Below, in pieces: positions 52,372 to 60,028 of a stretch of DNA of 64,000 bases. The stretch is from Planctomycetaceae bacterium. Lineage in GTDB: Bacteria; Planctomycetota; Planctomycetia; Pirellulales; Pirellulaceae. The stretch is taken from positions 1,138,698 through 1,202,697 of the forward strand of contig JACKHM010000004.1 of NCBI GenBank assembly GCA_020638995.1, given 5' to 3'. The notes under the pieces were generated by a model. It searched no databases. It was not told the origin of the DNA and was given only the letters and a program-made list of their open reading frames with translations. Every line of letters starts with the position of its first letter. The first letter of the stretch is position 1. Both the position numbers and the translations under genes were made by a program.

Positions 52372-52842
52372 CTACCAAGCAAAATGGGCAAAAGCCTTAT
52401 TTGCGTCGGCCATTCGGTGGACGTTTTCGCGACGGTTCATGGCGGCGCCTTCGCGGTTATAAGCCGCTGCCAATTCGTCAGCCAGTTTTTGTGCCATCGG
52501 TCGCCCTTTTTTCTCTCGGACGGCGATCAAAAGCCATCGTATTGCCAACGACTGCTGCCGAGCGCGGTTGACCTGCATGGGCACTTGGTAGGCGGCACCG
52601 CCAACTCGCTTCGATCGAACTTCTATTTGCGGCTTGATGTTCTCGACCGCTTGATGAAAGACTTCGATTGGTTCTTGATCGGTGATCCGCTTCCCGATGA
52701 TCTCGAGCGCATCGTAGAAAACTTCGTAAGCAACTGACTTTTTGCCGTCATACATCAGGCAATTTACAAACTTCGCGGCCAATATAGATCCGTGTCTGGG
52801 ATCCGGCTTCAGCTGACTACGACTCGAGGTAATGCGACCCAT
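52372..52842 (-). CDS. rpsG: 30S ribosomal protein S7
   Basis: A 156-residue S7: KPDPRHGSILAAKFVNCLMYDGKKSVAYEVFYDAL, GGAAYQVPMQVNRARQQSLAIRWLL and ANKAFAHFAW at the end. It nucleates 30S head assembly and forms the E-site. 39 bases after rpsL; directly followed by the terminator above. Confidence 0.98.
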   Translation of the reverse strand: MGRITSSRSQLKPDPRHGSILAAKFVNCLMYDGKKSVAYEVFYDALEIIGKRITDQEPIEVFHQAVENIKPQIEVRSKRVGGAAYQVPMQVNRARQQSLAIRWLLIAVREKKGRPMAQKLADELAAAYNREGAAMNRRENVHRMADANKAFAHFAW

Positions 52843-52881
52843 GCTGGTTCAACTTCTCTGTATCTGAATATTTTACAAGTG

Positions 52882-53250
52882 TTAAGATTTCTTGGCGCCA
52901 TAACGGCTTCGGGATTGCTTACGGCCATTCACACCCAATGTGTCACGCGCACCACGGACGACCTGATATCGCACGCCTGGCAGATCACGGACACGACCAC
53001 CACGCACAAGCACGATCGAGTGTTCCTGGAGGTTGTGGCCCTCGCCAGGAATGTAGACTGTCACTTCTTTGCCATTCGACAAGCGAACACGTGTAATCTT
53101 CCGAAGCGCCGAATTTGGCTTCTTCGGCGTCATCGTGCGAACCTGCAAACACACCCCCTGTTTCTGTGGGCACCGATCGAGGACCGGAGCTTTGGTGAAC
53201 TTGCGTTTCTGCTTGCGATTCTTGCGAACTAGCTGGTTGATCGTGGGCAT
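52882..53250 (-). CDS. rpsL: 30S ribosomal protein S12
   Basis: A 122-residue S12: MPTINQLVRKNRKQKRKFTKAP at the start, PKKPNSALRKITRVRLSNGKE with the lysine that governs streptomycin sensitivity in other bacteria (wild-type state here), VYIPGEGHNLQEHS and LPGVRYQVVRGARD. First gene of the cluster, preceded by a sigma70-like promoter. Confidence 0.98.
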   Translation of the reverse strand: MPTINQLVRKNRKQKRKFTKAPVLDRCPQKQGVCLQVRTMTPKKPNSALRKITRVRLSNGKEVTVYIPGEGHNLQEHSIVLVRGGRVRDLPGVRYQVVRGARDTLGVNGRKQSRSRYGAKKS

Positions 53251-53300
53251 ACGTCGTGCTTTTTTTCTTACGGATTCACGCGAACAAAATCGAATTCATC

Positions 53301-53328
53301 AGGTTATCGGCTATCCGATCCTTGTCAA
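53301..53328 (-). promoter_or_regulatory. Sigma70-like promoter for rpsL-rpsG
   Basis: On the minus strand a perfect TTGACA (complement of 53323-53328) lies 16 bases before TAACCT (complement of 53301-53306). The implied start is about 45 bases upstream of the rpsL ATG. The -10 is a weak match, the -35 is exact. Confidence 0.45.
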
Positions 53329-53405
53329 GCCGGGATGTGTGCTCCACTATAGTTCAAACCGCTGGGTGATTTCCTTGGTATATCGCGGATTGAGAAGTCA
53401 GCACG

Positions 53406-54053
53406 ATGAAGAAGCAAACCCGCATTGGTGGGGTCCTCTTGTGCGGAGGCAGCAGCACTCGAATGGGCCTGCCAAAGCCAATGCTCCCCTTTGGTCAAGA
53501 GCTTCTGATCGAACGGATGATACGCACATTGCGGCAGGTCGTCGAACCGATCGTTGTCGTTTCAGCGAAGGGGCAGCTGCTGCCAGACGTTTTGGCGGGT
53601 GCGATCATTGCCCAGGACGAACGTGAGGCTTGTGGTCCGCTGGAGGGGCTACGCGTTGGGCTCGCCGCCATGCGAGAACATGCAGATGCTGCCTACGCAT
53701 CGAGTTGCGATGTCCCGCTACTAACAGCGAAGTTCATTCGGCGGATGATCGCGGAACTCCAGAGCTACGAAGCCGCGGTACCGAACGATGGCGAGTTGTA
53801 CCACCCGCTCGCCGCAGTCTACAGAACCGATTTGGTCGACAAGATTGATTGCCAACTCACCAGCGGAAATCTAAAAATGTCGAGTCTCTTTGATTCGCTA
53901 TACATGAACCGGGTAAGCTTGGTTTCGCTCCATGCCAGCGATCCTGAGTTACAATCTCTGGTCAACGTGAATACCCCAACGGACTATCTCAAGGCGTTAA
54001 AAGTTGCGGGGTTTGAAGTTGATTCGCCGCTACGGTCTCGATTCGGGCTATAA
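53406..54053 (+). CDS. mobA: MobA-like nucleotidyltransferase (molybdenum cofactor guanylyltransferase)
   Basis: A 215-residue NTP-transferase with the MobA opening: GGVLLCGGSSTRMGLPKPMLPFG (the G-G-x-S-x-R-M-G and KP residues bind GTP/GMP). Later come AYASSCDVPLLTAKFIRRMIAEL, with the metal-binding Asp in CDVP, and VNVNTPTDYLKAL at the end. It attaches GMP to molybdopterin to form the guanine dinucleotide cofactor; a MocA-like cytidylyl or other nucleotidyl role is possible. Divergent from rpsL, 155-base gap. No other molybdenum cofactor gene is in the window. Confidence 0.85.
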   Translation: MKKQTRIGGVLLCGGSSTRMGLPKPMLPFGQELLIERMIRTLRQVVEPIVVVSAKGQLLPDVLAGAIIAQDEREACGPLEGLRVGLAAMREHADAAYASSCDVPLLTAKFIRRMIAELQSYEAAVPNDGELYHPLAAVYRTDLVDKIDCQLTSGNLKMSSLFDSLYMNRVSLVSLHASDPELQSLVNVNTPTDYLKALKVAGFEVDSPLRSRFGL

Positions 54054-54137
54054 CGAATTCAACGCCCCCGCTACTTGTCAAGCGAGGGAAACTAAAGAGC
54101 AACGACGCGTGAGAGATGAGGGAGGGACTGAATCGAA

Positions 54138-54647
54138 ATGTCCGATGACACAAAGCTGGAACTTGCCCGGAAGCAGATTGAATTTGCGCGATCCTATACC
54201 AAAACGCTACTGGCCGATCTTGACACCGATGATTGGTTCAGTATTCCGGTCGGCTCCGCCTCTCATGTGGCGTGGCAAGTAGGGCACCTCGCAATGGCTC
54301 AATATGGACTTTGCTTGTTCCGAATTCGTGGTCGACAGCCGGTTGATACGGACCTGATGTCGTCAGCATTTCGAAAAAAATACAGCAAGGGGACGACTCC
54401 CGATCCCGAGCCAAGCAACAACCCACCGATTGAGGAGATTCAGACAGTTTTCGAGCGAGTGTATGACCAGGCGATGACTGAGATGGCTGGCTACGACGAG
54501 GCTACGCTGAACGAAAGCGTCGACATGCCCTATGCCGCCTACGCTACTAAGCTCGGAGCCCTGTTGTTTTGTTCGCATCACGAGATGATTCACGCAGGCC
54601 AGATCGGCTTTTTGAGACGGCTGCTCGGCAAAACGCCTGTGCGTTAG
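54138..54647 (+). CDS. DinB family protein
   Basis: A 169-residue four-helix-bundle DinB/YfiT-like protein. Metal-ligand histidines are in place: ASHVAWQVGHLAM (first, helix 2) and HHEMIHAGQIGFLRRLLGK (helix 4). The family includes putative metal-dependent thiol transferases (bacillithiol/mycothiol-type) and many uncharacterised members; no partner is deduced. A GAGGGAGG-type Shine-Dalgarno occurs about 15-20 bases upstream of the ATG. It follows mobA by 84 bases. Confidence 0.85.
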   Translation: MSDDTKLELARKQIEFARSYTKTLLADLDTDDWFSIPVGSASHVAWQVGHLAMAQYGLCLFRIRGRQPVDTDLMSSAFRKKYSKGTTPDPEPSNNPPIEEIQTVFERVYDQAMTEMAGYDEATLNESVDMPYAAYATKLGALLFCSHHEMIHAGQIGFLRRLLGKTPVR

Positions 54648-54770
54648 GGCGAGGGCAAGGCTACAAGCCGCGTACTACCTCGCCCCACTAACATTTCGTA
54701 CAACTCGAAGTTGTCGCTACGAAAGTGCTGTTTTCATGGTCCCAGCAAACGAGAGCAGATTTTGAACGCA

Positions 54771-56096
54771 ATGCACACTCAAACGACTGTTGAAAGACTG
54801 GTTGACCTTATTGATCCCAGCGCGAACGTGTTGCTGAACATGACAAACGAGGAAGCGGCAGCCGCGGTAGCGGCTGGCGACTCCGATCGAGTGAGCAAAA
54901 TCGACGGCCAGTTCGCGATCATCCAAAAGCAAGGCAATATCGTTCGCCTGGCGAGGTCGATTGGTCGACCAATGCGTTACTTCCTGGCGAAGCAAACTGC
55001 CGGTCCCTGCTTGATCGTGGCCGAACGGATGGAGGAGATTCGCGCCCAACTGGAACGCGACGGACTGGGGGACCAGTTCCATCCTTCGTACACACGTATG
55101 GTGCCAGCCCATTACTTGGTTGAGATTTTGTTAGTTGGATGCCCTGATCCCAACCCCACCTACACACGTTATTTCACTCCAGTCAGGAACTCACTTTCGA
55201 GCAACTTGGACGAAATCGGGCGAACCTACATTGGCGCGCTCGCTGACGAATGTCACAAGTGGCTTGATCGAATCGACGACCACGAACCGATTGGCGTTCT
55301 ATTCTCGGGTGGCATCGATAGCGGAGCAGTCTTTTTGCTTCTGTACCATCTCTTGCTGCAACGGGGTGAATCACCCGCACGGTTAAAGGCGTTCACGCTT
55401 TCCGTCGAGGGCGGAGATGACGCCAAACAGGCCAAGCACTTTCTCGAGTCTCTTGACCTCTCGATGTTTTTGGAGGTGGTTGATGTTCGACGCGATCAGG
55501 TCGATTTCCGAGATGCAATTCGCGTGATCGAGGATTACAAACCGCTCGATGTACAGTCAGCAACCATGGCACTGGCTCTCTGTCAGGGAATTCGCGGCCG
55601 ATACGCCGACTGGAAGTATCTCGTGGATGGCGATGGAGGAGATGAAAACCTAAAAGACTATCCCATCGAAGAGAATTCGGAGCTCACAATCCGCAGCGTG
55701 CTCAACAATCTAATGCTCTATCAGGAAGGTTGGGGAGTGAACGCCATCAAGCATTCACTGGTTTTCTCCGGAGGTCAGAGTCGTGGACACGTACGTTCCT
55801 ACGCGCCGGCGCGAGTTCTAGGTTTTCAGGGCTTCAGCCCCTATGCGCTACCGAATGTGATTGGAGTGGCCGAATCGATTCCGTTCATCGAACTGACGGA
55901 TTGGGACCATGCCCGGCTGTACGCCTTAAAAGGCGAGGTTACTCGACGCGGTGTCGAAGCGATTACCGGTATCGAGATGCCTGTCTACGAGAAGCGCCGA
56001 TTCCAACGAGGTGCCGTCGATGACTTCGACTTTCAGTCCTTGTTCCCAAGCGACGAAAATGCTTACCGCGACGCCTTCATTGCGGTTTTTGGCTAG
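54771..56096 (+). CDS. Asparagine-synthetase-like protein lacking the glutaminase Cys
   Basis: A 441-residue member of the asparagine synthase C-terminal (PP-loop ATPase) family. The PP-loop is GVLFSGGIDSGAVF (about 175-188) and the second conserved block is DGDGGDENLKDYP (about 284-296). The N-terminal 150 residues resemble the fold of class II glutaminase (DGQFAIIQKQGNIVRLARSIGRP, then YFLAKQ and LIVAERMEEI). The N-terminal catalytic Cys2 is absent (start MHTQTT), so it cannot use glutamine as AsnB does. It may adenylate a carboxylate and accept ammonia or a substrate amine, as beta-lactam synthetases and related enzymes do. The start at 54771 is an internal Met of a longer open frame from 54711. 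Neighbours give no clue. Confidence 0.8.
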   Translation: MHTQTTVERLVDLIDPSANVLLNMTNEEAAAAVAAGDSDRVSKIDGQFAIIQKQGNIVRLARSIGRPMRYFLAKQTAGPCLIVAERMEEIRAQLERDGLGDQFHPSYTRMVPAHYLVEILLVGCPDPNPTYTRYFTPVRNSLSSNLDEIGRTYIGALADECHKWLDRIDDHEPIGVLFSGGIDSGAVFLLLYHLLLQRGESPARLKAFTLSVEGGDDAKQAKHFLESLDLSMFLEVVDVRRDQVDFRDAIRVIEDYKPLDVQSATMALALCQGIRGRYADWKYLVDGDGGDENLKDYPIEENSELTIRSVLNNLMLYQEGWGVNAIKHSLVFSGGQSRGHVRSYAPARVLGFQGFSPYALPNVIGVAESIPFIELTDWDHARLYALKGEVTRRGVEAITGIEMPVYEKRRFQRGAVDDFDFQSLFPSDENAYRDAFIAVFG

Positions 56097-56216
56097 CGCT
56101 TGATGCCGTCGCAACGCTCTCGGCTTCGATTTCGATGGTCTCACATACCGCCACCGCTACAATGCGTTTGCCAAGGTGATTTGTTCGTGTTTTGAACGTA
56201 CTTCGAGGAATCAATC

Positions 56217-56765
56217 TTGAATCAAGGCAAGCTCATTATCGTGTTCATCTTCGGTTTGTCCGCGGTGATGGGCGGTTATGCTTGGTGGCATCATTACACA
56301 CAAGGCCGCCGATGCGTGGAGTTTTGGGGAGCTAAAAACGGTGAGTCGATTCGTTATTCGCCGCGCGTCGAAGTCCTCAAGCTTACTCCGGCGGTGACCA
56401 CGGACGCCGATCTCGTCCAGATTGGGGACGACTCCTACTCGATCGTGTGTCAAAGGGATATTACTGCGACGCCCGGTCTCGTTCACGCGCGGCAGGCACT
56501 CATCGAGGATGCCAGCTACATTTGGGAGGCAGAGATTAACGGGCACGATGATTGGCATTATGTCTTGCAATTCACCGACGATCAGAAGCAAGTTCGTGTG
56601 GCATTTGACAGCGGCAAGGGCCGAGTGCGGCTAGTTGGCACAGATCAGATAGCAACGCTCAAGCCGCATCTGGCAACTGCTTATCAAACGCGGCTACCTC
56701 AATGGCTGGGTGACGACACTAATTCTTCCCTGTCGGACGAAGTAACAACGGCAGATATGCCATGA
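56217..56765 (+). CDS. Membrane-anchored protein of unknown function
   Basis: A 182-residue protein not recognised as any family. A short hydrophobic N-terminal segment (LIIVFIFGLSAVMGGYAWW, residues 6-24) reads as a signal anchor. The remaining 150 residues alternate strand and turn (VEVLKLTPAV, SIVCQRDITATPG, DASYIWEAEINGHDDWHYVLQFTDD, QVRVAFDSGKGRVRLV), suggesting a small beta domain facing the periplasm. The start appears to be TTG at 56217, since the next Met (56268) would cut the anchor. Its last 47 bases overlap the end of the rhomboid gene on the other strand. Confidence 0.65.
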   Translation: MNQGKLIIVFIFGLSAVMGGYAWWHHYTQGRRCVEFWGAKNGESIRYSPRVEVLKLTPAVTTDADLVQIGDDSYSIVCQRDITATPGLVHARQALIEDASYIWEAEINGHDDWHYVLQFTDDQKQVRVAFDSGKGRVRLVGTDQIATLKPHLATAYQTRLPQWLGDDTNSSLSDEVTTADMP

Positions 56766-57633
56766 TTACTCCCACGCCAAGTCCCGCGAAGTGAGCTTCG
56801 TTAGCAATCCCTTCTTGGAAAAGGCAGTAGAAGAGGTAAGCGATGAAGATCACAATGGTCACATTGCTAATAAACATTCGCGACGACGGATCGTACTTTG
56901 TTTTGATCCAGACGTAGCCGAAAAACGCCACACCGACGCCCGAGATGCCCAAAAAATTCGGACCCTGGCTAATGGCTTGGACCGTGTTCGAGAGCACCGC
57001 CGCTGTTATCACGAGCAGCCCAAGCTTCCAGGTGCCCTCGAAGTGTTCGATTTGTGAGCCAAGGTAATAGACCCAATAAATGTTCATTACCAAGTGCCAG
57101 ATGCCGCCGTGCATGAAGATAGGCGTGATCAATCGCCAGACTTCACCTTTGCGGATATCGACGAAAGCTCGAGCCGGATCATCAGGGTTGGCCTTGGCAT
57201 AGGAGTCCGCGCTTGCAAATAGAAGCTTCTGTTGTTCCGGGGTTGCGCGACCGTTCATGCTCTTGGTCCACAGGCTCACCATCACACACGCGCCGACCAA
57301 CACGAAGACCAGTGGAGCACGCTTTGCGACTCCGCCCTTACCCCATTTTCCTCGCATTTCAACAAGGTGCTTACGCGCCGCTTCTCGCTGAGCGGCTTCT
57401 TCTCGCTGTAGCTGCGATGCAGTTCTCTCCACGTCCTTATAGCGACTGTCGTCGGGATTGTGTTTGAAATCACGGAAGGCGTCGCGCGCTTCCTCAAGCC
57501 GATTTTCGTCGCGAACCCAAATTGCCCATTCGGCACCATCTGCCTCGGCGTGTGCGCTTATGCCTTGAGTGACCAAATATGCCGCTAATCGATCCGCGCT
57601 GGATTGCTTCTCAAGGGTGCCAATCTGTCGCAT
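56719..57633 (-). CDS. Rhomboid family intramembrane serine protease
   Basis: A 304-residue rhomboid. Residues 1-60 form a GlpG-like cytoplasmic domain (MRQIGTLEKQSSADRLAAYL, DENRLEEARDAFRDF), residues 65-105 a charged helical linker, and 105-300 six membrane helices. The HGGIWHLVMNIYW signature is at 175-187, the catalytic Ser231 is in FLGISGVGVAFFGYVW and His281 in NEAHFAGLGVGVI. It cleaves transmembrane substrates. The frame extends to 57915 inside nagB; the Met at 57633 lies 44 bases after nagB and opens the domain. The end overlaps the unknown gene above by 47 bases (tail-to-tail). Confidence 0.92.
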   Translation of the reverse strand: MRQIGTLEKQSSADRLAAYLVTQGISAHAEADGAEWAIWVRDENRLEEARDAFRDFKHNPDDSRYKDVERTASQLQREEAAQREAARKHLVEMRGKWGKGGVAKRAPLVFVLVGACVMVSLWTKSMNGRATPEQQKLLFASADSYAKANPDDPARAFVDIRKGEVWRLITPIFMHGGIWHLVMNIYWVYYLGSQIEHFEGTWKLGLLVITAAVLSNTVQAISQGPNFLGISGVGVAFFGYVWIKTKYDPSSRMFISNVTIVIFIAYLFYCLFQEGIANEAHFAGLGVGVIMAYLPLLLRPTGKN

Positions 57634-57677
57634 ATTGGGGTGTCTTTGTGTGAAGGCTCGACGAGAGAGCCGGGCGT

Positions 57678-58490
57678 TTACTGATTGCCAATGCCAAGCG
57701 CTCGGTATTGGCCACTTTCGAGCAGCGACTGAGCATGTTCTACCTCGGCGTAATAATCGCGGCGCGATAGCCAGCCGCCTGCATCTTGGTCGACGACGAC
57801 GATGACATCGCGATGAAGTTGCAGCGCCGATGCAGTGACCTGAGCCGTCACTGGGCCTTCGATCGTGCTTCGTATCGCCGCGGCTTTTCCTTTTCCCATG
57901 GCGAGGAGCAAGCACTGACGCGATTCCAAAATCGTGCCCACGCCCATTGTGATTGCGAGTCGTGGAACCTGGTCTGCTCCGCCAAAAAAGCGAGCGTTAT
58001 CCTGAATCGTCTCGCTGGCCAAGGTCTTCAGCCGCGTGCGGCTGCCGAGTGAAGAGCCTGGCTCGTTAAAGGCGATGTGGCCATCGCTGCCAATGCCAAG
58101 CAGTTGCAGATCGATCCCCCCAGCATCTGCGATGCGCTGTTCGTACTGGCGACAATGAGTCTGAAAATCGAGTGCTCGGCCGTCCGGTACGTGGGTATTT
58201 GAAGGTAACAAGTTGACGTGATCGAAGAAATTCGACTGCATGAAGTGGCGATAACTCTGCGGATGCGTCGCAGCCAGCCCAACATACTCGTCCAAGTTAA
58301 AGGTAGTCACCTGCGAGAAGTCCAACCCCTCGTCCCGATGCATGCGTATCAACTCGGCATACACGCCCAAGGGGGTGCCTCCCGTTGCGAGTCCGAGCAC
58401 GCAATCCGGCTTTCGGCGGATCAGGGCAGCAATGAAGTTTGCGCCTCGTTGACTAACCTCTTCTGCAATCGTTTCGATGATGACGCGCAA
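57678..58490 (-). CDS. nagB: Glucosamine-6-phosphate deaminase
   Basis: A 270-residue deaminase that converts glucosamine-6-phosphate to fructose-6-phosphate and ammonia. Motifs: VLGLATGGTPLGVY phosphate loop (about 31-44), TFNLDEYVGL (63-72) with the base Asp, and LGIGSDGHIAFNEPGSSL (131-148), with Asp136, His138 and Glu143 as the catalytic set, then SRTRLKTL. It starts at TTG (58488-58490 complement), with a GGAG site eight bases upstream. The next gene in the same direction is the rhomboid gene (44 bases). No nagA, nagC or transporter is adjacent. Confidence 0.94.
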   Translation of the reverse strand: MRVIIETIAEEVSQRGANFIAALIRRKPDCVLGLATGGTPLGVYAELIRMHRDEGLDFSQVTTFNLDEYVGLAATHPQSYRHFMQSNFFDHVNLLPSNTHVPDGRALDFQTHCRQYEQRIADAGGIDLQLLGIGSDGHIAFNEPGSSLGSRTRLKTLASETIQDNARFFGGADQVPRLAITMGVGTILESRQCLLLAMGKGKAAAIRSTIEGPVTAQVTASALQLHRDVIVVVDQDAGGWLSRRDYYAEVEHAQSLLESGQYRALGIGNQ

Positions 58491-58814
58491 CGTCTTTCTC
58501 CAAATAAGGGCTGCTAGCGGACTTCGATCGCGTCCAAGTTAAAGCACCAAAATGCACGTGCAAGCGAACCGCTGTTGTAGCCCAAAACAACGGCAAAACC
58601 AACGGGACGAGGTGAAGTCGCGAGATCTCCAAAGTCGCTAAGGACTCAAAAGCTTCCCAGGGCGGTCCTGCCTTTTGTGCTATCGCGACTCGTCTGGCCC
58701 CGTTTTGACACTCTCGCTTATAATCCCGCCGCTCGTCCGGACAACCCGACACCTTCAGTAGGTCGCGATTGGCAGGTAAAGATCCTGTCGTCAAGAAACG
58801 AAACGGAGTTCTGT
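58491..58814. other. Divergent gap between nagB and parA
   Basis: About 324 bases between divergent genes with no convincing gene; several open frames here are chance. The plus strand has TTGACA (58705-58710) and TATAAT (58719-58724) only eight bases apart, too close for a normal sigma70 pair. The TATAAT could still act as a -10 with a poor -35. Confidence 0.4.
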
Positions 58815-59642
58815 ATGCGATCGATCGCCATCATTAATCAAAAGGGCGGCGTCGGCAAAACGACTACTGCAGTGAACTTGAGCGCTGCGCTTGCCGCGGA
58901 AGGGCATCGAGTCTGTATCGTCGATCTCGACCCACAAGCGCACGCCTCGTTGCACCTCGGCATTGCGCTACCCGAGGGTGTTCCATCGATTTACGACGTC
59001 TTGACGGGCGATGTCCCCATTGCCAATGTGAAGCAACAGATTAACGAGCATCTTTCGATCATTCCCTCGCATCTCGACCTTGCCGCCGCGGAGTTGGAGC
59101 TTGCGGGCGAAGTCGGACGAGAGTTGATACTGCGTGACAAGCTTGCGCAAGAAACGCTGGACTACGACTTCATGTTGATCGATTGCCCGCCCTCGCTAGG
59201 TATCCTGACTTTGAACGCGCTTACGGCGGTTAACGAAGTGTTTTTGCCCCTCCAGCCGCATTTTCTCGCTTTGCACGGCCTAAGCAAACTTCTGCGGACC
59301 ATCGAGGTTGTTACCCAGCGATTGAACTCAAACCTGCGATTGAGCGGAGTCGTGTTGTGCATGTACGATTCGGGAACACGGTTGGCTGCCGAAGTCAGTG
59401 CCGATGTTCATGACTTCTTTAACCAGCAAGCCGCAACCGATAAATCGTGGGAAAACGCACAGACATTCAGCACTCGAATTCGGCGAAATATTCGGCTTGC
59501 AGAGGCCCCCAGTTTCGGTCAATCGATCTTTGAATACGCTCCGCAATCCCACGGCGCGGAAGATTATCGCGACTTGGCCCGCGAAGTCCTCGGCATTGCC
59601 GACCTGCAACAGGCCAACGCATTGTCATTTGCGGCGGCTTAG
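58815..59642 (+). CDS. ParA/Soj-family ATPase
   Basis: A 275-residue ParA/MinD-superfamily ATPase beginning MRSIAIINQKGGVGKTTTAV: the deviant Walker A (KGGVGKTT, Lys15) and A' motif (VDLDPQAHASLHLG) are intact, as are DYDFMLIDCPPSLGILTLNAL and RIRRNIRLAEAPSFGQSIFEYAP near the end, which is typical of chromosomal Soj. The Met at 58815 begins the fold; the open frame upstream to 58677 has no pattern. No parB gene or obvious parS-like repeats follow, so it may be an orphan ParA for positioning something other than chromosomes. Confidence 0.92.
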   Translation: MRSIAIINQKGGVGKTTTAVNLSAALAAEGHRVCIVDLDPQAHASLHLGIALPEGVPSIYDVLTGDVPIANVKQQINEHLSIIPSHLDLAAAELELAGEVGRELILRDKLAQETLDYDFMLIDCPPSLGILTLNALTAVNEVFLPLQPHFLALHGLSKLLRTIEVVTQRLNSNLRLSGVVLCMYDSGTRLAAEVSADVHDFFNQQAATDKSWENAQTFSTRIRRNIRLAEAPSFGQSIFEYAPQSHGAEDYRDLAREVLGIADLQQANALSFAAA

Positions 59643-60028
59643 TTCAATCGTCCGTTCCGAAGCTACACTGCTCAAAGCAGCCTGAAACTCGCATGTTCCG
59701 TCTTGTTGTAGCGATCATGACGACCGAATCAGTTCTCGCAGGTAACTCACGCTTCATACGATTCGGGTTGCGCCGCGCATGTCGAGTGGATGGTTTCTGT
59801 TTGAGGATTCTTTGCGAAATGCTCTCGAATCCGACAACTCCTGTGTGAAACCGCGCCGATGGATGAAGCAAACGTCTTAACGGATTGCTCGCGCGGAATG
59901 GACGCCTACGACGCGGCTTGAAGGCCATGGCCGGCTCGTGTTCCGAACGCTTGCGACTGTCGGTGCGTTCTCGATTTGGCTAGCGCTCTGCGCTGCCGCG
60001 AGATGGAATTCGAATCAGGAGCCGGGTC
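59643..60028. other. Gap between parA and the BBP7 gene
   Basis: About 386 bases. A plus-strand ORF starting at 59938 and running into the BBP7 gene is in another frame and not coding by appearance. A GGA site about seven bases before the ATG at 60029 (CAGGAGCCGGGTC) is present. No promoter or hairpin could be named with confidence. Confidence 0.4.

Noticed and set aside
58705..58724. Consensus TTGACA and TATAAT upstream of parA
   Set aside because: They are only eight bases apart, far from the 16-18 needed for a sigma70 promoter.
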